Source: CAZSWS01 sp964610765 (GTDB lineage Bacteria > Bacteroidota > Bacteroidia > Bacteroidales > Tannerellaceae). Taken from it: 46,977 nt of DNA. The DNA is taken from the NCBI GenBank assembly GCA_964610765.1, contig CAZSWS010000014.1, positions 1-46,977 of the forward strand, in the 5' to 3' direction. Within the stretch, counting starts at the first letter, position 1. Every line of letters begins with the position of its first letter. The notes beneath the pieces were generated by a model. It saw nothing but the letters and a program-made list of their open reading frames with translations, had not been told where the DNA came from and did no database searches. This document shows, piece by piece, positions 35,233 to 43,385 of this stretch. Both the position numbers and the translations under genes were made by a program.

Positions 35233-37029
35233 ATGATAAAACGCACACGCCTTCTAATAGTTCTAACTTGCTTGTTTTTTTCAACAAATATACTCTATAC
35301 AAGCCAAGAAACGCAGGGTGAGCCGGGAACACAGTCCGCTTTCACTCATCGAATTGATTCCCTTGTCACCCTTTCCAAGCATGTATCCGGTCTGGAACGA
35401 ATCAATATTTACACGACTTTGCATACTATTTTATATTCGTATAATGATGCGGAAGCACATATTCAGTTGATGCATCGTTTTTTAAATATTACTAAGACCG
35501 AAAAAGATGAATTCGGGATGGCAAATGCCTATATGTTTTTAGTAGATGCGCTATACAATTATGACTATCCTCTAAACACGCTTCAAAAAGAAGCATTAGA
35601 AGCATTAGACGTTATTCGATATCTTGATTTTAAAAACGCCGAAATCATCTATTTCAATATAGCTGACCACCTGTTAATGAGATATCTGGCTTCAAAAAAA
35701 TATGAAAAAACATTGGCTTTAGGCAAAAAAATATATAAAGAGGCCAAAGAAAAGGAGTGTAGCTATGGACTGGCAGTCGCTCTTAAAAGCATGGGAAACA
35801 GCTATGATGCCCTCAAGGGTTATGATAAAGCAATCGAAGTGCACAAAGAAGTTATATCAATCAAGGGCGACGAATATACTTCTCAGGCACAGATGGATTC
35901 CTATAATTTCCTGGTAGATGTTTTAATAAAAGAAGATAGACCTAATGAAGCACTTGAGATATGTCAAAAGTTTGAAGCATTTATCAAGGATGAATGCACC
36001 GACAAGCTTAACTTAGATGCAGTCACATTAGATCGGATGTGGTTCTATTGTCACCTTTCTTATGTCGAAGTATACACATATCTTGAACAATATGCTAAGG
36101 CCGAAAATTATCTTGCTCATGCCGACACTTGTTGGATGCGCCATTCAGCTATTGCCGCATTTAACTTGGAGGATAGCCAATATGAGCTATTGTTAGCACA
36201 AAAGAAATATGAAGAGGCTGAAAAAACTCTAAATCGAATGGAAAGCGAACTTGGAGATACAGATCGATTCTATAAAAAGATGCGCCTGCTATTTTATCGT
36301 GCAGATTTAAATTATGTGAGAGGAAAACATCAAGCTGCTGCCGATGAATATAGAAAATATGCCATCAAAAATGATTCCATCAATAAAGTAGAAATAGCCG
36401 ATGAGCTAAGTAGGCTGAGAACCGAATATGAGGTAGACAAACTGGAATTTCAAAAGGAACAGCAAGCCAATAATCATCGCATGGCTATTATGTGGTTTTT
36501 GATTATTTTCATCTTATTATCCTCAATCATTATCATCATCATAGTTGGCTTACAGAAGCTCCGAGTGAAAAACCGTTCGTTAATTTATCGCATTTACGAA
36601 CAAGACGAGCAAGAAAGAAGATATGAAAAAATGCAAAACCTATGGATGGAAAATACACTTATTGATGTTTCAGAAAATAAAAAAAGACCAGAAGATATTC
36701 ATTCAAGACTCAAGGAACTGATGAAAGACCCTGCCGTCTTCACCGACCCTTCTATCAACAGAAAAGACATTGCAGAAAGATTAGGTACAAACGAAAAATA
36801 TGTTTACGATACTATTAAAGAGTTTTATGGCACTAATATTTCGGACTATATAAACAAATTGCGACTTAACTACGCCCGGGCTCTGCTGGCAATTCCTAAT
36901 GATAGACGCACTGTTGATGCAATAGCTCTTGAGTCTGGCTTTAATAGCCGCAGCACCTTCTATCGCCTTTTTAAAGAGCATTACGGAATGACTCCTATTG
37001 AATTTCGTCGACTTATTGCAACTTCATAG
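35233..37029 (+). CDS. Membrane-anchored TPR/AraC-type transcriptional regulator
   Basis: A 598-residue protein with a signal sequence (1-24), a long helical TPR-like sensor region (about 40-400; repeats such as SYGLAVALKSMGNSYDALKG), one TM helix (about 417-439), a short coiled coil, and a C-terminal AraC-type HTH (about 500-598). The HTH contains INRKDIAERLGTNEKYVYDTI and SGFNSRSTFYRLFKEHYGMTPIEFRRL. The sensor lies outside the inner membrane and the DNA-binding domain inside. It lacks kinase and receiver modules, so it is a one-component cousin of the hybrid two-component regulators of Bacteroides. It lies directly upstream of the polysaccharide locus and a phased repeat array, its probable target. 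Confidence 0.88.
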   Translation: MIKRTRLLIVLTCLFFSTNILYTSQETQGEPGTQSAFTHRIDSLVTLSKHVSGLERINIYTTLHTILYSYNDAEAHIQLMHRFLNITKTEKDEFGMANAYMFLVDALYNYDYPLNTLQKEALEALDVIRYLDFKNAEIIYFNIADHLLMRYLASKKYEKTLALGKKIYKEAKEKECSYGLAVALKSMGNSYDALKGYDKAIEVHKEVISIKGDEYTSQAQMDSYNFLVDVLIKEDRPNEALEICQKFEAFIKDECTDKLNLDAVTLDRMWFYCHLSYVEVYTYLEQYAKAENYLAHADTCWMRHSAIAAFNLEDSQYELLLAQKKYEEAEKTLNRMESELGDTDRFYKKMRLLFYRADLNYVRGKHQAAADEYRKYAIKNDSINKVEIADELSRLRTEYEVDKLEFQKEQQANNHRMAIMWFLIIFILLSSIIIIIIVGLQKLRVKNRSLIYRIYEQDEQERRYEKMQNLWMENTLIDVSENKKRPEDIHSRLKELMKDPAVFTDPSINRKDIAERLGTNEKYVYDTIKEFYGTNISDYINKLRLNYARALLAIPNDRRTVDAIALESGFNSRSTFYRLFKEHYGMTPIEFRRLIATS

Positions 37030-37296
37030 TGCTTCACATCCTCCACTTCACTCCTCCCTTTATCTATACAAAACAACTACTAGTATGGGGCATCGACTTT
37101 AATCTTTGCCCTAATCTGGTACTTTCCATAACCCTCCCTTAATCGCGGAATAATTCTCTTACTTTCTTCTCTTTTTATATACGCTACTTCCACTATCACG
37201 TATGAGTTTTCCGAGTGTTTTTTCAACTACAACCCACTGATTAGTATGTAACGAAACACCGTTCTCAGCACATCAAACATAAACCAAAAGGCATTC

Positions 37297-37401
37297 TTTC
37301 AAATATTGGACAAGTTATTACAAATGACGTACAAACTGTTACAGACATCGGATATCTAATTACAGATACAAGACATATTGTTCAAAATACCGCTATAATT
37401 T
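37297..37401 (+). repeat. 21-bp-phased direct repeat array, probable regulator-binding sites
   Basis: TTACA recurs at exactly 21-base intervals (37318, 37339, 37360), and a second half-site (GGACA, GTACA, GGATA, AGACA at 37308, 37329, 37350, 37371) recurs with the same period 11 bases into each unit. Degenerate outer units start at 37297 (TTTCAAAT) and 37381 (TTCAAAAT). The spacing equals two helical turns, so the half-sites face one side of the DNA. The array abuts the -7 box at 37396. Confidence 0.65.
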
Positions 37402-37403
37402 TG
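37396..37403 (+). promoter_or_regulatory. Candidate -7 box of the polysaccharide operon
   Basis: TAATTTTG matches TAnnTTTG exactly. There is no good -33 TTTG at the proper spacing, which is consistent with a promoter that depends on an activator bound to the adjacent repeats. Confidence 0.5.
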
Positions 37404-37495
37404 ACATAAAACATCTCAGAAAGCACACTAAACAGCTATTTCAATACTAAAAACAGAAGTAACAATTAACCTATAACTATAAAAATGCAAAAGTC

Positions 37496-37561
37496 ATGAA
37501 TACAAAAAACAAGAGAATCAGCCGACTTACTCACTCACCACCCAAGGATATGACCGAGTAG
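37496..37561 (+). CDS. Possible 21-residue leader peptide
   Basis: ATG at 37496 opens 21 codons (MNTKNKRISRLTHSPPKDMT, then Glu) ending in TAG, in the leader of the polysaccharide operon. It is basic and has no signal sequence. A four-codon ORF (ATG at 37485) ends on the overlapping TGA. I do not recognise the peptide; it could be translated as a regulatory leader or be chance. Confidence 0.25.
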   Translation: MNTKNKRISRLTHSPPKDMTE

Positions 37562-37687
37562 AAATATTTTTTCTGCAAAAAACAATTACTGAATGAACCT
37601 CTACTATAAAAGAGGCTTAAAAACTTCTCATCAGCTGCTTATAGCATAAACATCAATGCTGACATACATATTCAAATAGGACATAGC

Positions 37688-39058
37688 ATGATAATTGGAA
37701 AAACTAAAAAAGGATACATCTTACTACTCCTACTATTAGGGAGCTTTTCGCTTACCTATTCACAGACGGAAGAGAGTAAGCATATACTCACCTTGTTTGA
37801 CAGTCGATTCGTAGAGTTGGACTCATTGATTTTCAATCCTCAGAGAGGTTTATGGGATACAGAAGGAACCTCTCCAAAACCGGATGAAGTAGCCCAATCA
37901 ATAGATAGAGAGCTACTAGACTCCATCGTTAATAAACGAGTCCAGGCAGAAGTATCTTTATTAAAAGCAGAAACAGGTCTACAACTCACCGGACAAACCT
38001 ATTACCGACTGGATGAAGGGTATGGCCTGGACGAAGACGATGCACTCTCACGATATAAAGGGAAAATACAGGCGGAAGCCCGGTGGTATTTTTTGCAAAG
38101 CTCTCTCTATAAACGTAAAGGTCGAATCAACGAACTACAGTTAAAAGGTCAAATTGACCGCCTTGCATATGAAAAAGAAAACTTAGGTATTCTAATCGGA
38201 AAACAAAAAATGGCATTCCGATTAAAATATGATAGTCTCCTCTGTAGCGTATTACTTCACCGTATTCAAAACCTCAGTTTACTAAGCAATGCACAAAGCT
38301 ATCTTTTACTCAATGAACACATCAGTAGCGACGAGCTACTTACAATTCTGAATGAGAAAGCCGAAGCTGAACGCTTATTAGCAACTATCGATGGAATATA
38401 CGCACCCTCTTCCGACTTATCCACTCCAAAAGGAGTTGTCATACAAATAGACACATTAAGCCTGATAGATTATATCCGACAAACACATACAGATTTAAGT
38501 ACCGTTCAACTTCGTATGGACTTACTAGAACAGCAACAAAAAAATACCAGCTATTGGTCTAGCTTCAATATTGCTCCCTTTGTTCGCTATTCTTACTACA
38601 CTCGTCCACATATATCAAACTCATCGAATGTTGATGCAGGAATTGTTTTTTCATTACCAATTTCCTCTGAAACAAAACGAAAAAAAGGTGTTTTACGTGC
38701 AGAACAAGATTTACTTTCTATCGAGAAGGATCGTCTTTCTGAGCGGATTTTAGATGATGTACACCTAACCTTATTAGAAGTAGAAAGACTGAATCGCGCC
38801 TCTATAGGCGAGTACAACCGACTTGTCGAACTTAAGTCTTATCTGACTATGCGATCAGATGCATACAACAACCGCATAGGTGAATATAGCCGCCTAGCAC
38901 GCATCAAAGAGTACAATAGCTACCTCCTCTGTTGGGAGAAACTCGTCATGTTTCAATACCAAAGAGACTGCCTCGTAGCCAACCTACAAGCTTATTTGAC
39001 AGACATTCCCATTCTTAAGTTCTGCCATGAACAATCACTCTCTACTATCAATAAATAA
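37688..39058 (+). CDS. TolC-like outer-membrane efflux protein
   Basis: A 456-residue protein with a signal peptide (about 1-25, ending LTYSQ). Long heptad-rich helices occupy about 60-270 and 330-440, and short beta-rich segments such as WSSFNIAPFVRYSYYTRPH and NVDAGIVFSLPIS alternate with them. This is the two-repeat layout of TolC/OEP proteins, which form outer-membrane barrels with a periplasmic helical tunnel. It is the first gene of the polysaccharide operon and precedes the HlyD-like adaptor by 18 bases. It is diverged; the call rests on architecture and context rather than on a sharp motif. Confidence 0.72.
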   Translation: MIIGKTKKGYILLLLLLGSFSLTYSQTEESKHILTLFDSRFVELDSLIFNPQRGLWDTEGTSPKPDEVAQSIDRELLDSIVNKRVQAEVSLLKAETGLQLTGQTYYRLDEGYGLDEDDALSRYKGKIQAEARWYFLQSSLYKRKGRINELQLKGQIDRLAYEKENLGILIGKQKMAFRLKYDSLLCSVLLHRIQNLSLLSNAQSYLLLNEHISSDELLTILNEKAEAERLLATIDGIYAPSSDLSTPKGVVIQIDTLSLIDYIRQTHTDLSTVQLRMDLLEQQQKNTSYWSSFNIAPFVRYSYYTRPHISNSSNVDAGIVFSLPISSETKRKKGVLRAEQDLLSIEKDRLSERILDDVHLTLLEVERLNRASIGEYNRLVELKSYLTMRSDAYNNRIGEYSRLARIKEYNSYLLCWEKLVMFQYQRDCLVANLQAYLTDIPILKFCHEQSLSTINK

Positions 39059-39076
39059 CTCAAACCATAAAACAGG

Positions 39077-40459
39077 ATGAAAAACTTCGTTTACTATTCT
39101 CCGGAAGAAAAAGAAAACATAGAAGAGGTATTAAAAGAACGAAAGCGAAAAATAAATCGGCAGCAGATTATTTTTGGACTCATTTTAGGCGTCATCTTAT
39201 TCACCTTAGCATTATACCTTTTTCGCAATATATATTATACAGAGTACGATGGGTATGTACATGTAGACGTGAATCAAGTTCGCACCCCTGTTAATATGTT
39301 CTTAGATAGTGTTTTTGTAGAAGAAGGGGATGTCGTGATGCCCGGCGACACACTTTACTCCTACTATATGCTGGACATGTTTGTAGAGCAAAGCAACTTA
39401 AACAATGAGCCAGGCGTGGTCGTTATGGATCGAAACATGCAAATACGCTATGTAACATCACTTCAAAACATGAATGTGCTACGTGTTAGGATTGAAGAGC
39501 TTAAACGACAAATTGCTATTGAAAATCACAACATAAGCTTCGGTTTAAGTGATAATGCCCATAAGCTTGACCTTGAACGTGCCCTAAAAGAAGCAGAGGC
39601 ACAACTAAAAGCATTAGGACAAGAGGCTTGGATGTTGAGACAGATGAAAGACATAACAAGCAAAGGGGTGAATCGCTCCGGATATAACCCGGAAGAACCT
39701 ACTAGTATGCAGGTTTATAATGACTACCTGTCGTTCTCATCAAGAGATGCGATGGTTTATCGGCTTTCGATTGACTCTTCTATTGTAATCAAAGTATCTG
39801 CTCCAAACCGCATGGTGTTTTTTGAAAAGGAAACGATTTTATCTACTCAACACCTCAATTTAGATGCAAACAACCTACAAATATTAGCATACATACCTAT
39901 TGATAAGATGGATCGAATCACGAATAATTCTACGGCCTCTATTACCGTCAATAGAGATGTATCCTTCAAAGCACATGTATCTGTGTTAGGAACACGCACT
40001 GAAGCCATCCCTGAACACCTTCGAAGCTATTTTATGCGAAAAAATACGGCGATTATTGCCAACCTGGATATTGACCGCGGACAAGTAGTGCCTTTCTGGT
40101 CTGTAGCAGCCGGTGTACCTGTTAAAGTACGTGTTCGAAGTTTCGACTCGTGGGGCGATTATAAAGTAGGCGATTACCTGTGGTTTATAACGGGGAAAGG
40201 CTTTTATCAAAACTCGCTGGACGTATTTATCAAAAGACAGGAACTTCGTAAAGCCGGACATGAAAGAACCACCCCCGAAGAGTTAGAACGCTTAGTTCCG
40301 GGTTCTGATAATCCTTATATCCTGAAAACACCTTTGACAAACAGAACTGATTCTCTAAAAAAGGTTCAACCTAGTCCACTAGAAAAAGAAGTTGCCCCAA
40401 CAGAAACAAAAGATTCCTCAGATGTGAAAATTCATAACAATCAACAGAACAATGAATAA
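39077..40459 (+). CDS. HlyD-like inner-membrane periplasmic adaptor
   Basis: A 460-residue protein with a cytoplasmic N-terminus (1-30), one TM helix (about 31-50) and a large periplasmic part. VRTPVNMFLDSVFVEEGDVVMPGDTLY (first half at about 68-80) is the lipoyl half-motif of HlyD/MFP proteins. It is followed by a coiled-coil hairpin (about 135-195) and beta domains, with a hydrophilic tail after about 410. The topology recalls the periplasmic part of alginate protein Alg44. No PilZ domain is present. It overlaps the next gene by eight bases. It probably links the GT2 synthase to the TolC-like protein. Confidence 0.8.
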   Translation: MKNFVYYSPEEKENIEEVLKERKRKINRQQIIFGLILGVILFTLALYLFRNIYYTEYDGYVHVDVNQVRTPVNMFLDSVFVEEGDVVMPGDTLYSYYMLDMFVEQSNLNNEPGVVVMDRNMQIRYVTSLQNMNVLRVRIEELKRQIAIENHNISFGLSDNAHKLDLERALKEAEAQLKALGQEAWMLRQMKDITSKGVNRSGYNPEEPTSMQVYNDYLSFSSRDAMVYRLSIDSSIVIKVSAPNRMVFFEKETILSTQHLNLDANNLQILAYIPIDKMDRITNNSTASITVNRDVSFKAHVSVLGTRTEAIPEHLRSYFMRKNTAIIANLDIDRGQVVPFWSVAAGVPVKVRVRSFDSWGDYKVGDYLWFITGKGFYQNSLDVFIKRQELRKAGHERTTPEELERLVPGSDNPYILKTPLTNRTDSLKKVQPSPLEKEVAPTETKDSSDVKIHNNQQNNE

Positions 40460-41876
40460 AAAGAAGTACGATATTATTACAAACATCAACAATCGACGTA
40501 TTTTGGTCATCAACGACATACTCGACATTGAGCAAACACCTGCGTTAACATTCAATGATTTTGATGCAATTTTCTTGAATTTAACCAGTTCTATCACTGA
40601 GAAAAATCTACTTGCTATTCGGTTAGCATCTCCCCTACTCTCTGAAAAATGTCGTTTTAAGCCTTGCTATGTGACGCAAAGACTCCGCGGATGCCTTGAA
40701 CTTGATGGCATCACGATAGATGGATATGCAGTCACCCCTCATGCGAAAAACATGACGAATGGGATTGAGGAACTTTACCATAGGATGAGCCGAATAAACT
40801 TTTTACTAGATACAAAACCCGTTGTAAGTAGTGGTGAAGAGTTTTTCCGAATTTTCCGCTATGCTATCTCGCGTGGTCGGTTTACTTTCACCAGCCGACC
40901 CATTCCGGGGTTAAATATTGGAGCTACGTCCTTGTTTTCATATACCCAAACTAACAGGTGTTGCGAAATGCAACGCACCGGTCAGCACCATTTTTGTTAC
41001 GCTCAATTATTAAAGCAAGGTTATATTCGATATTTGCGTTTTGTAGAAAAAATACACCTATGCCCTCATTGCGGAAATAGTCATTTGCTCTTTATAGAAA
41101 CTTGCCAAAAATGCAACAGCTCGAATATCATTGAAGAGCCTGTATTGCATCATTTTAGATGTGCAAATGTAACACCCGAGTCTACTTATCAATGGGATGG
41201 AGCGCTAAGATGCCCTAAATGCAAACACTACCTTCGTCATATTGGTATAGATTATGACCGACCGTCAGCCATATATACCTGTCAGCAATGCGATAACTCG
41301 TTTGTACATGCAGGTATGCGCGTGCTGTGCACCTCTTGCAAAAAAACGTCAAAAACAGAAGAACTTCTTCCTGAAAACATCGAAGAGTTTGAATTCACGG
41401 CTGAAGGAATCAAAGCATTTGCTTCATACGAAATCATTCAAACACTTTCGCAGGTAGCCTTCACCGGCTACTCTTCCATGGGTGATTTCACCAATTATAT
41501 CCGGATGATAGCCTTATCAGACGACAAAAAGAAAAACGCATTAATCATCATACGTTTTTTAATTTCAGAATCTATGTCTGACAAAAACGATCGAACAACG
41601 ACCATCCTGCCCGTGGTATATGCCATGAAGCGTTTCTCTAACTATAAAAGCACTATATGGAAGAACAACTACTTTTTTGCAGCCTATGTTCCTGAAGGAG
41701 ATATTGCAAGAATGAGAGAAGAAATGAAACAAGAACTAAAGTCACAATTATCCAACTACCAAGAAGAGCATAAAGACTTTCAGTTTGAACTTATTAAAGC
41801 TCACACATACTACGCCGGTAACGATGTTGAGCTATTCATTAATACGATTAAAAACGACCCCATTCATCAAGAATGA
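40452..41876 (+). CDS. TackOD1-type zinc-ribbon protein with degenerate GGDEF-like C-terminus
   Basis: A 474-residue soluble protein. Residues 1-120 are alpha/beta and may be a receiver-like domain without clear phospho-acceptor signature. Residues about 200-300 hold 11 cysteines in CxxC-type pairs (C204/C207, C218/C221, C237, C254/C257, C277/C280, C293/C296) around LRHIGIDYDRP, the pattern of the TackOD1 zinc-binding output domain. Residues about 335-470 follow the secondary-structure order of a GGDEF domain, but WKNNYFFA stands where GG(D/E)EF should be, so cyclase activity is not expected. It is encoded between the HlyD-like and GT2 genes and is probably a cytoplasmic regulator of the synthase. 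The GGDEF assignment is tentative. Confidence 0.72.
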   Translation: MNKKKYDIITNINNRRILVINDILDIEQTPALTFNDFDAIFLNLTSSITEKNLLAIRLASPLLSEKCRFKPCYVTQRLRGCLELDGITIDGYAVTPHAKNMTNGIEELYHRMSRINFLLDTKPVVSSGEEFFRIFRYAISRGRFTFTSRPIPGLNIGATSLFSYTQTNRCCEMQRTGQHHFCYAQLLKQGYIRYLRFVEKIHLCPHCGNSHLLFIETCQKCNSSNIIEEPVLHHFRCANVTPESTYQWDGALRCPKCKHYLRHIGIDYDRPSAIYTCQQCDNSFVHAGMRVLCTSCKKTSKTEELLPENIEEFEFTAEGIKAFASYEIIQTLSQVAFTGYSSMGDFTNYIRMIALSDDKKKNALIIIRFLISESMSDKNDRTTTILPVVYAMKRFSNYKSTIWKNNYFFAAYVPEGDIARMREEMKQELKSQLSNYQEEHKDFQFELIKAHTYYAGNDVELFINTIKNDPIHQE

Positions 41877-41891
41877 GTAAAAGAAAATATC

Positions 41892-43214
41892 ATGCTGGAC
41901 TATGCATTTGAAATATTTGATGGCATCGTTGCTTGTTTTACATCGAACCTATCGTGGAGATCTACCATAGCTACCTTTTGGTTTCTTTTCTTTGTGGACT
42001 TTCCTCGCTACTATTTATTGGATTTTGTTGCGGCAGGAAGACATGGATTTACTTGGCGTTCACGCCGTAAAAAAAGAGAATTAGCCCGGCGAATGCTTTA
42101 CATTGAAAAGCCTTTCATAAGTATACTTGTTCCCGGAAAAAACGAAGGGAAACACATTTATGCCTTATTGAAGTCAATTCGTGAACAGACATACACCAAC
42201 TATGAAATTATCATCATTGACGATGGATCGGATGACACAACACCAATGGTCTGTCGAGATTTGGACCAAGCCGGGCTGATTGATAAATATTACCGCCTTT
42301 TTGATCGAGGAGGAAAAGCCTCAGCAGCTAATTATGGAGCCTATTATGCTAAAGGAAAATATATCGTTCACATGGACGCTGACAGTTCTTTAGACCGGGA
42401 TGCCATTGAAAAGATATTGATTCCATTTTATTATGACCGAAGGATAAAAGGCGTAGGAGGCTGTGTGAAGGTTCGCAATGCTTATGCAACTGTTTGTACA
42501 GCTATGCAAGCTTTAGAGTATTTAAGATGCATCCTGATTGGGCGAATGGTCACTAATATGTTTGGGCTATACCACATTATATCGGGAGCTTTCGGAGCTT
42601 TTGAAGCCGAAACAATCCGCCAGTTGGGTTGTTGGGACGTAGGACCGGGTATGGATGGAGACATCACACAAAAAATACGCAAAGCCGGCTATAAGGTTTG
42701 GTTCGCAGAAGATTCAATCTGTATGACAAACGTGCCCGAAAAATGGAAAGATTTATATCTGCAGCGATATCGTTGGTCGAAATCATTGGTGAGGTTCCGG
42801 ATTCGTAAACACAGAGACATCTTCAGAGCAGATAAGAATTTCTCATTTTCAAATATGTTCTCAAACTTAGACTGCATCTTTTATGACTTTATCTTGAACT
42901 ACATCTGGTTCTTCTACATCATCACACTCATATTTGCTAATACTGATCGACTTTGGGAGATTATCGTTGTTGCTTGGTTGATTCGTTTTTCATTCACACT
43001 GCTTGCTTTCCTTGTCATTCAGTGTGTATCAGAAAGAGCCAGAGAAGAAAGGGCCTTGGGTTGCTATCTGTTGCTGTCTACACTTTATATAGGTTATTTC
43101 TTACGCACAGTTCGCTTAATAGGGCATACAGCTGAATTATTCTTTTTCTCCTCCTATAAAGATAGATGGAATCCCAAAAAGACCTCTATCGTGGCAAGAG
43201 TTGAACATATTTAA
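41892..43214 (+). CDS. Processive GT2 glycosyltransferase, cellulose/hyaluronan synthase-like
   Basis: A 440-residue membrane protein. A TM region at about 25-45 precedes a cytosolic GT2 domain (about 70-300) with DDGSDD (D110, D111), MDADS (161-165), GMDGD (253-257) and the QRYRW (291-295) signature of processive synthases. TM segments follow at about 329-347, 355-378 and 393-412. Such enzymes polymerise a sugar from a nucleotide donor and move the chain across the inner membrane. It lies 15 bases after the TackOD1 gene. The donor is probably made by the dehydrogenase downstream. Polymer identity is unknown. Confidence 0.9.
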   Translation: MLDYAFEIFDGIVACFTSNLSWRSTIATFWFLFFVDFPRYYLLDFVAAGRHGFTWRSRRKKRELARRMLYIEKPFISILVPGKNEGKHIYALLKSIREQTYTNYEIIIIDDGSDDTTPMVCRDLDQAGLIDKYYRLFDRGGKASAANYGAYYAKGKYIVHMDADSSLDRDAIEKILIPFYYDRRIKGVGGCVKVRNAYATVCTAMQALEYLRCILIGRMVTNMFGLYHIISGAFGAFEAETIRQLGCWDVGPGMDGDITQKIRKAGYKVWFAEDSICMTNVPEKWKDLYLQRYRWSKSLVRFRIRKHRDIFRADKNFSFSNMFSNLDCIFYDFILNYIWFFYIITLIFANTDRLWEIIVVAWLIRFSFTLLAFLVIQCVSERAREERALGCYLLLSTLYIGYFLRTVRLIGHTAELFFFSSYKDRWNPKKTSIVARVEHI

Positions 43215-43385
43215 TCTTAAAAAAACAGTCAATATGAAACAACACATGATTTTTTGTTAAATAACTCAAACCCATGAAAATAAAAGATCTGTGATGTTAC
43301 GATTGCGTTATAAATAAGTAAAGGTGTACGGGATTGCTCACGCAATTCCATACTACCTGAGTATTAAACAAATTATTATTCTAGT
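43215..43385 (+). other. Short intergenic gap with hairpin
   Basis: This 171-base gap separates the GT2 and dehydrogenase genes. GGATTGC (43331-43337) and GCAATTCC (43342-43349) form a stem with one bulge and a TCAC loop. It breaks the otherwise tight spacing of the operon and may hold a second promoter or a processing site. Confidence 0.4.

Larger units (their letters stand above)
37030..37687 (+). other. Long regulatory intergenic region before the polysaccharide operon
   Basis: These 658 bases hold three parts. A pyrimidine-rich stretch without features covers 37030-37290. The phased repeat array and a -7 box follow at 37297-37403. The last 280 or so bases form a leader with a possible 21-codon ORF and a small CCTCT/AGAGG hairpin near 37593-37610. 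No larger gene is visible. Confidence 0.6.

Noticed and set aside
37297..37401. CRISPR-like array
   Set aside because: The units are 21 bases with no separate spacers, are degenerate, and have no cas genes. Regulator-binding sites explain the pattern better.
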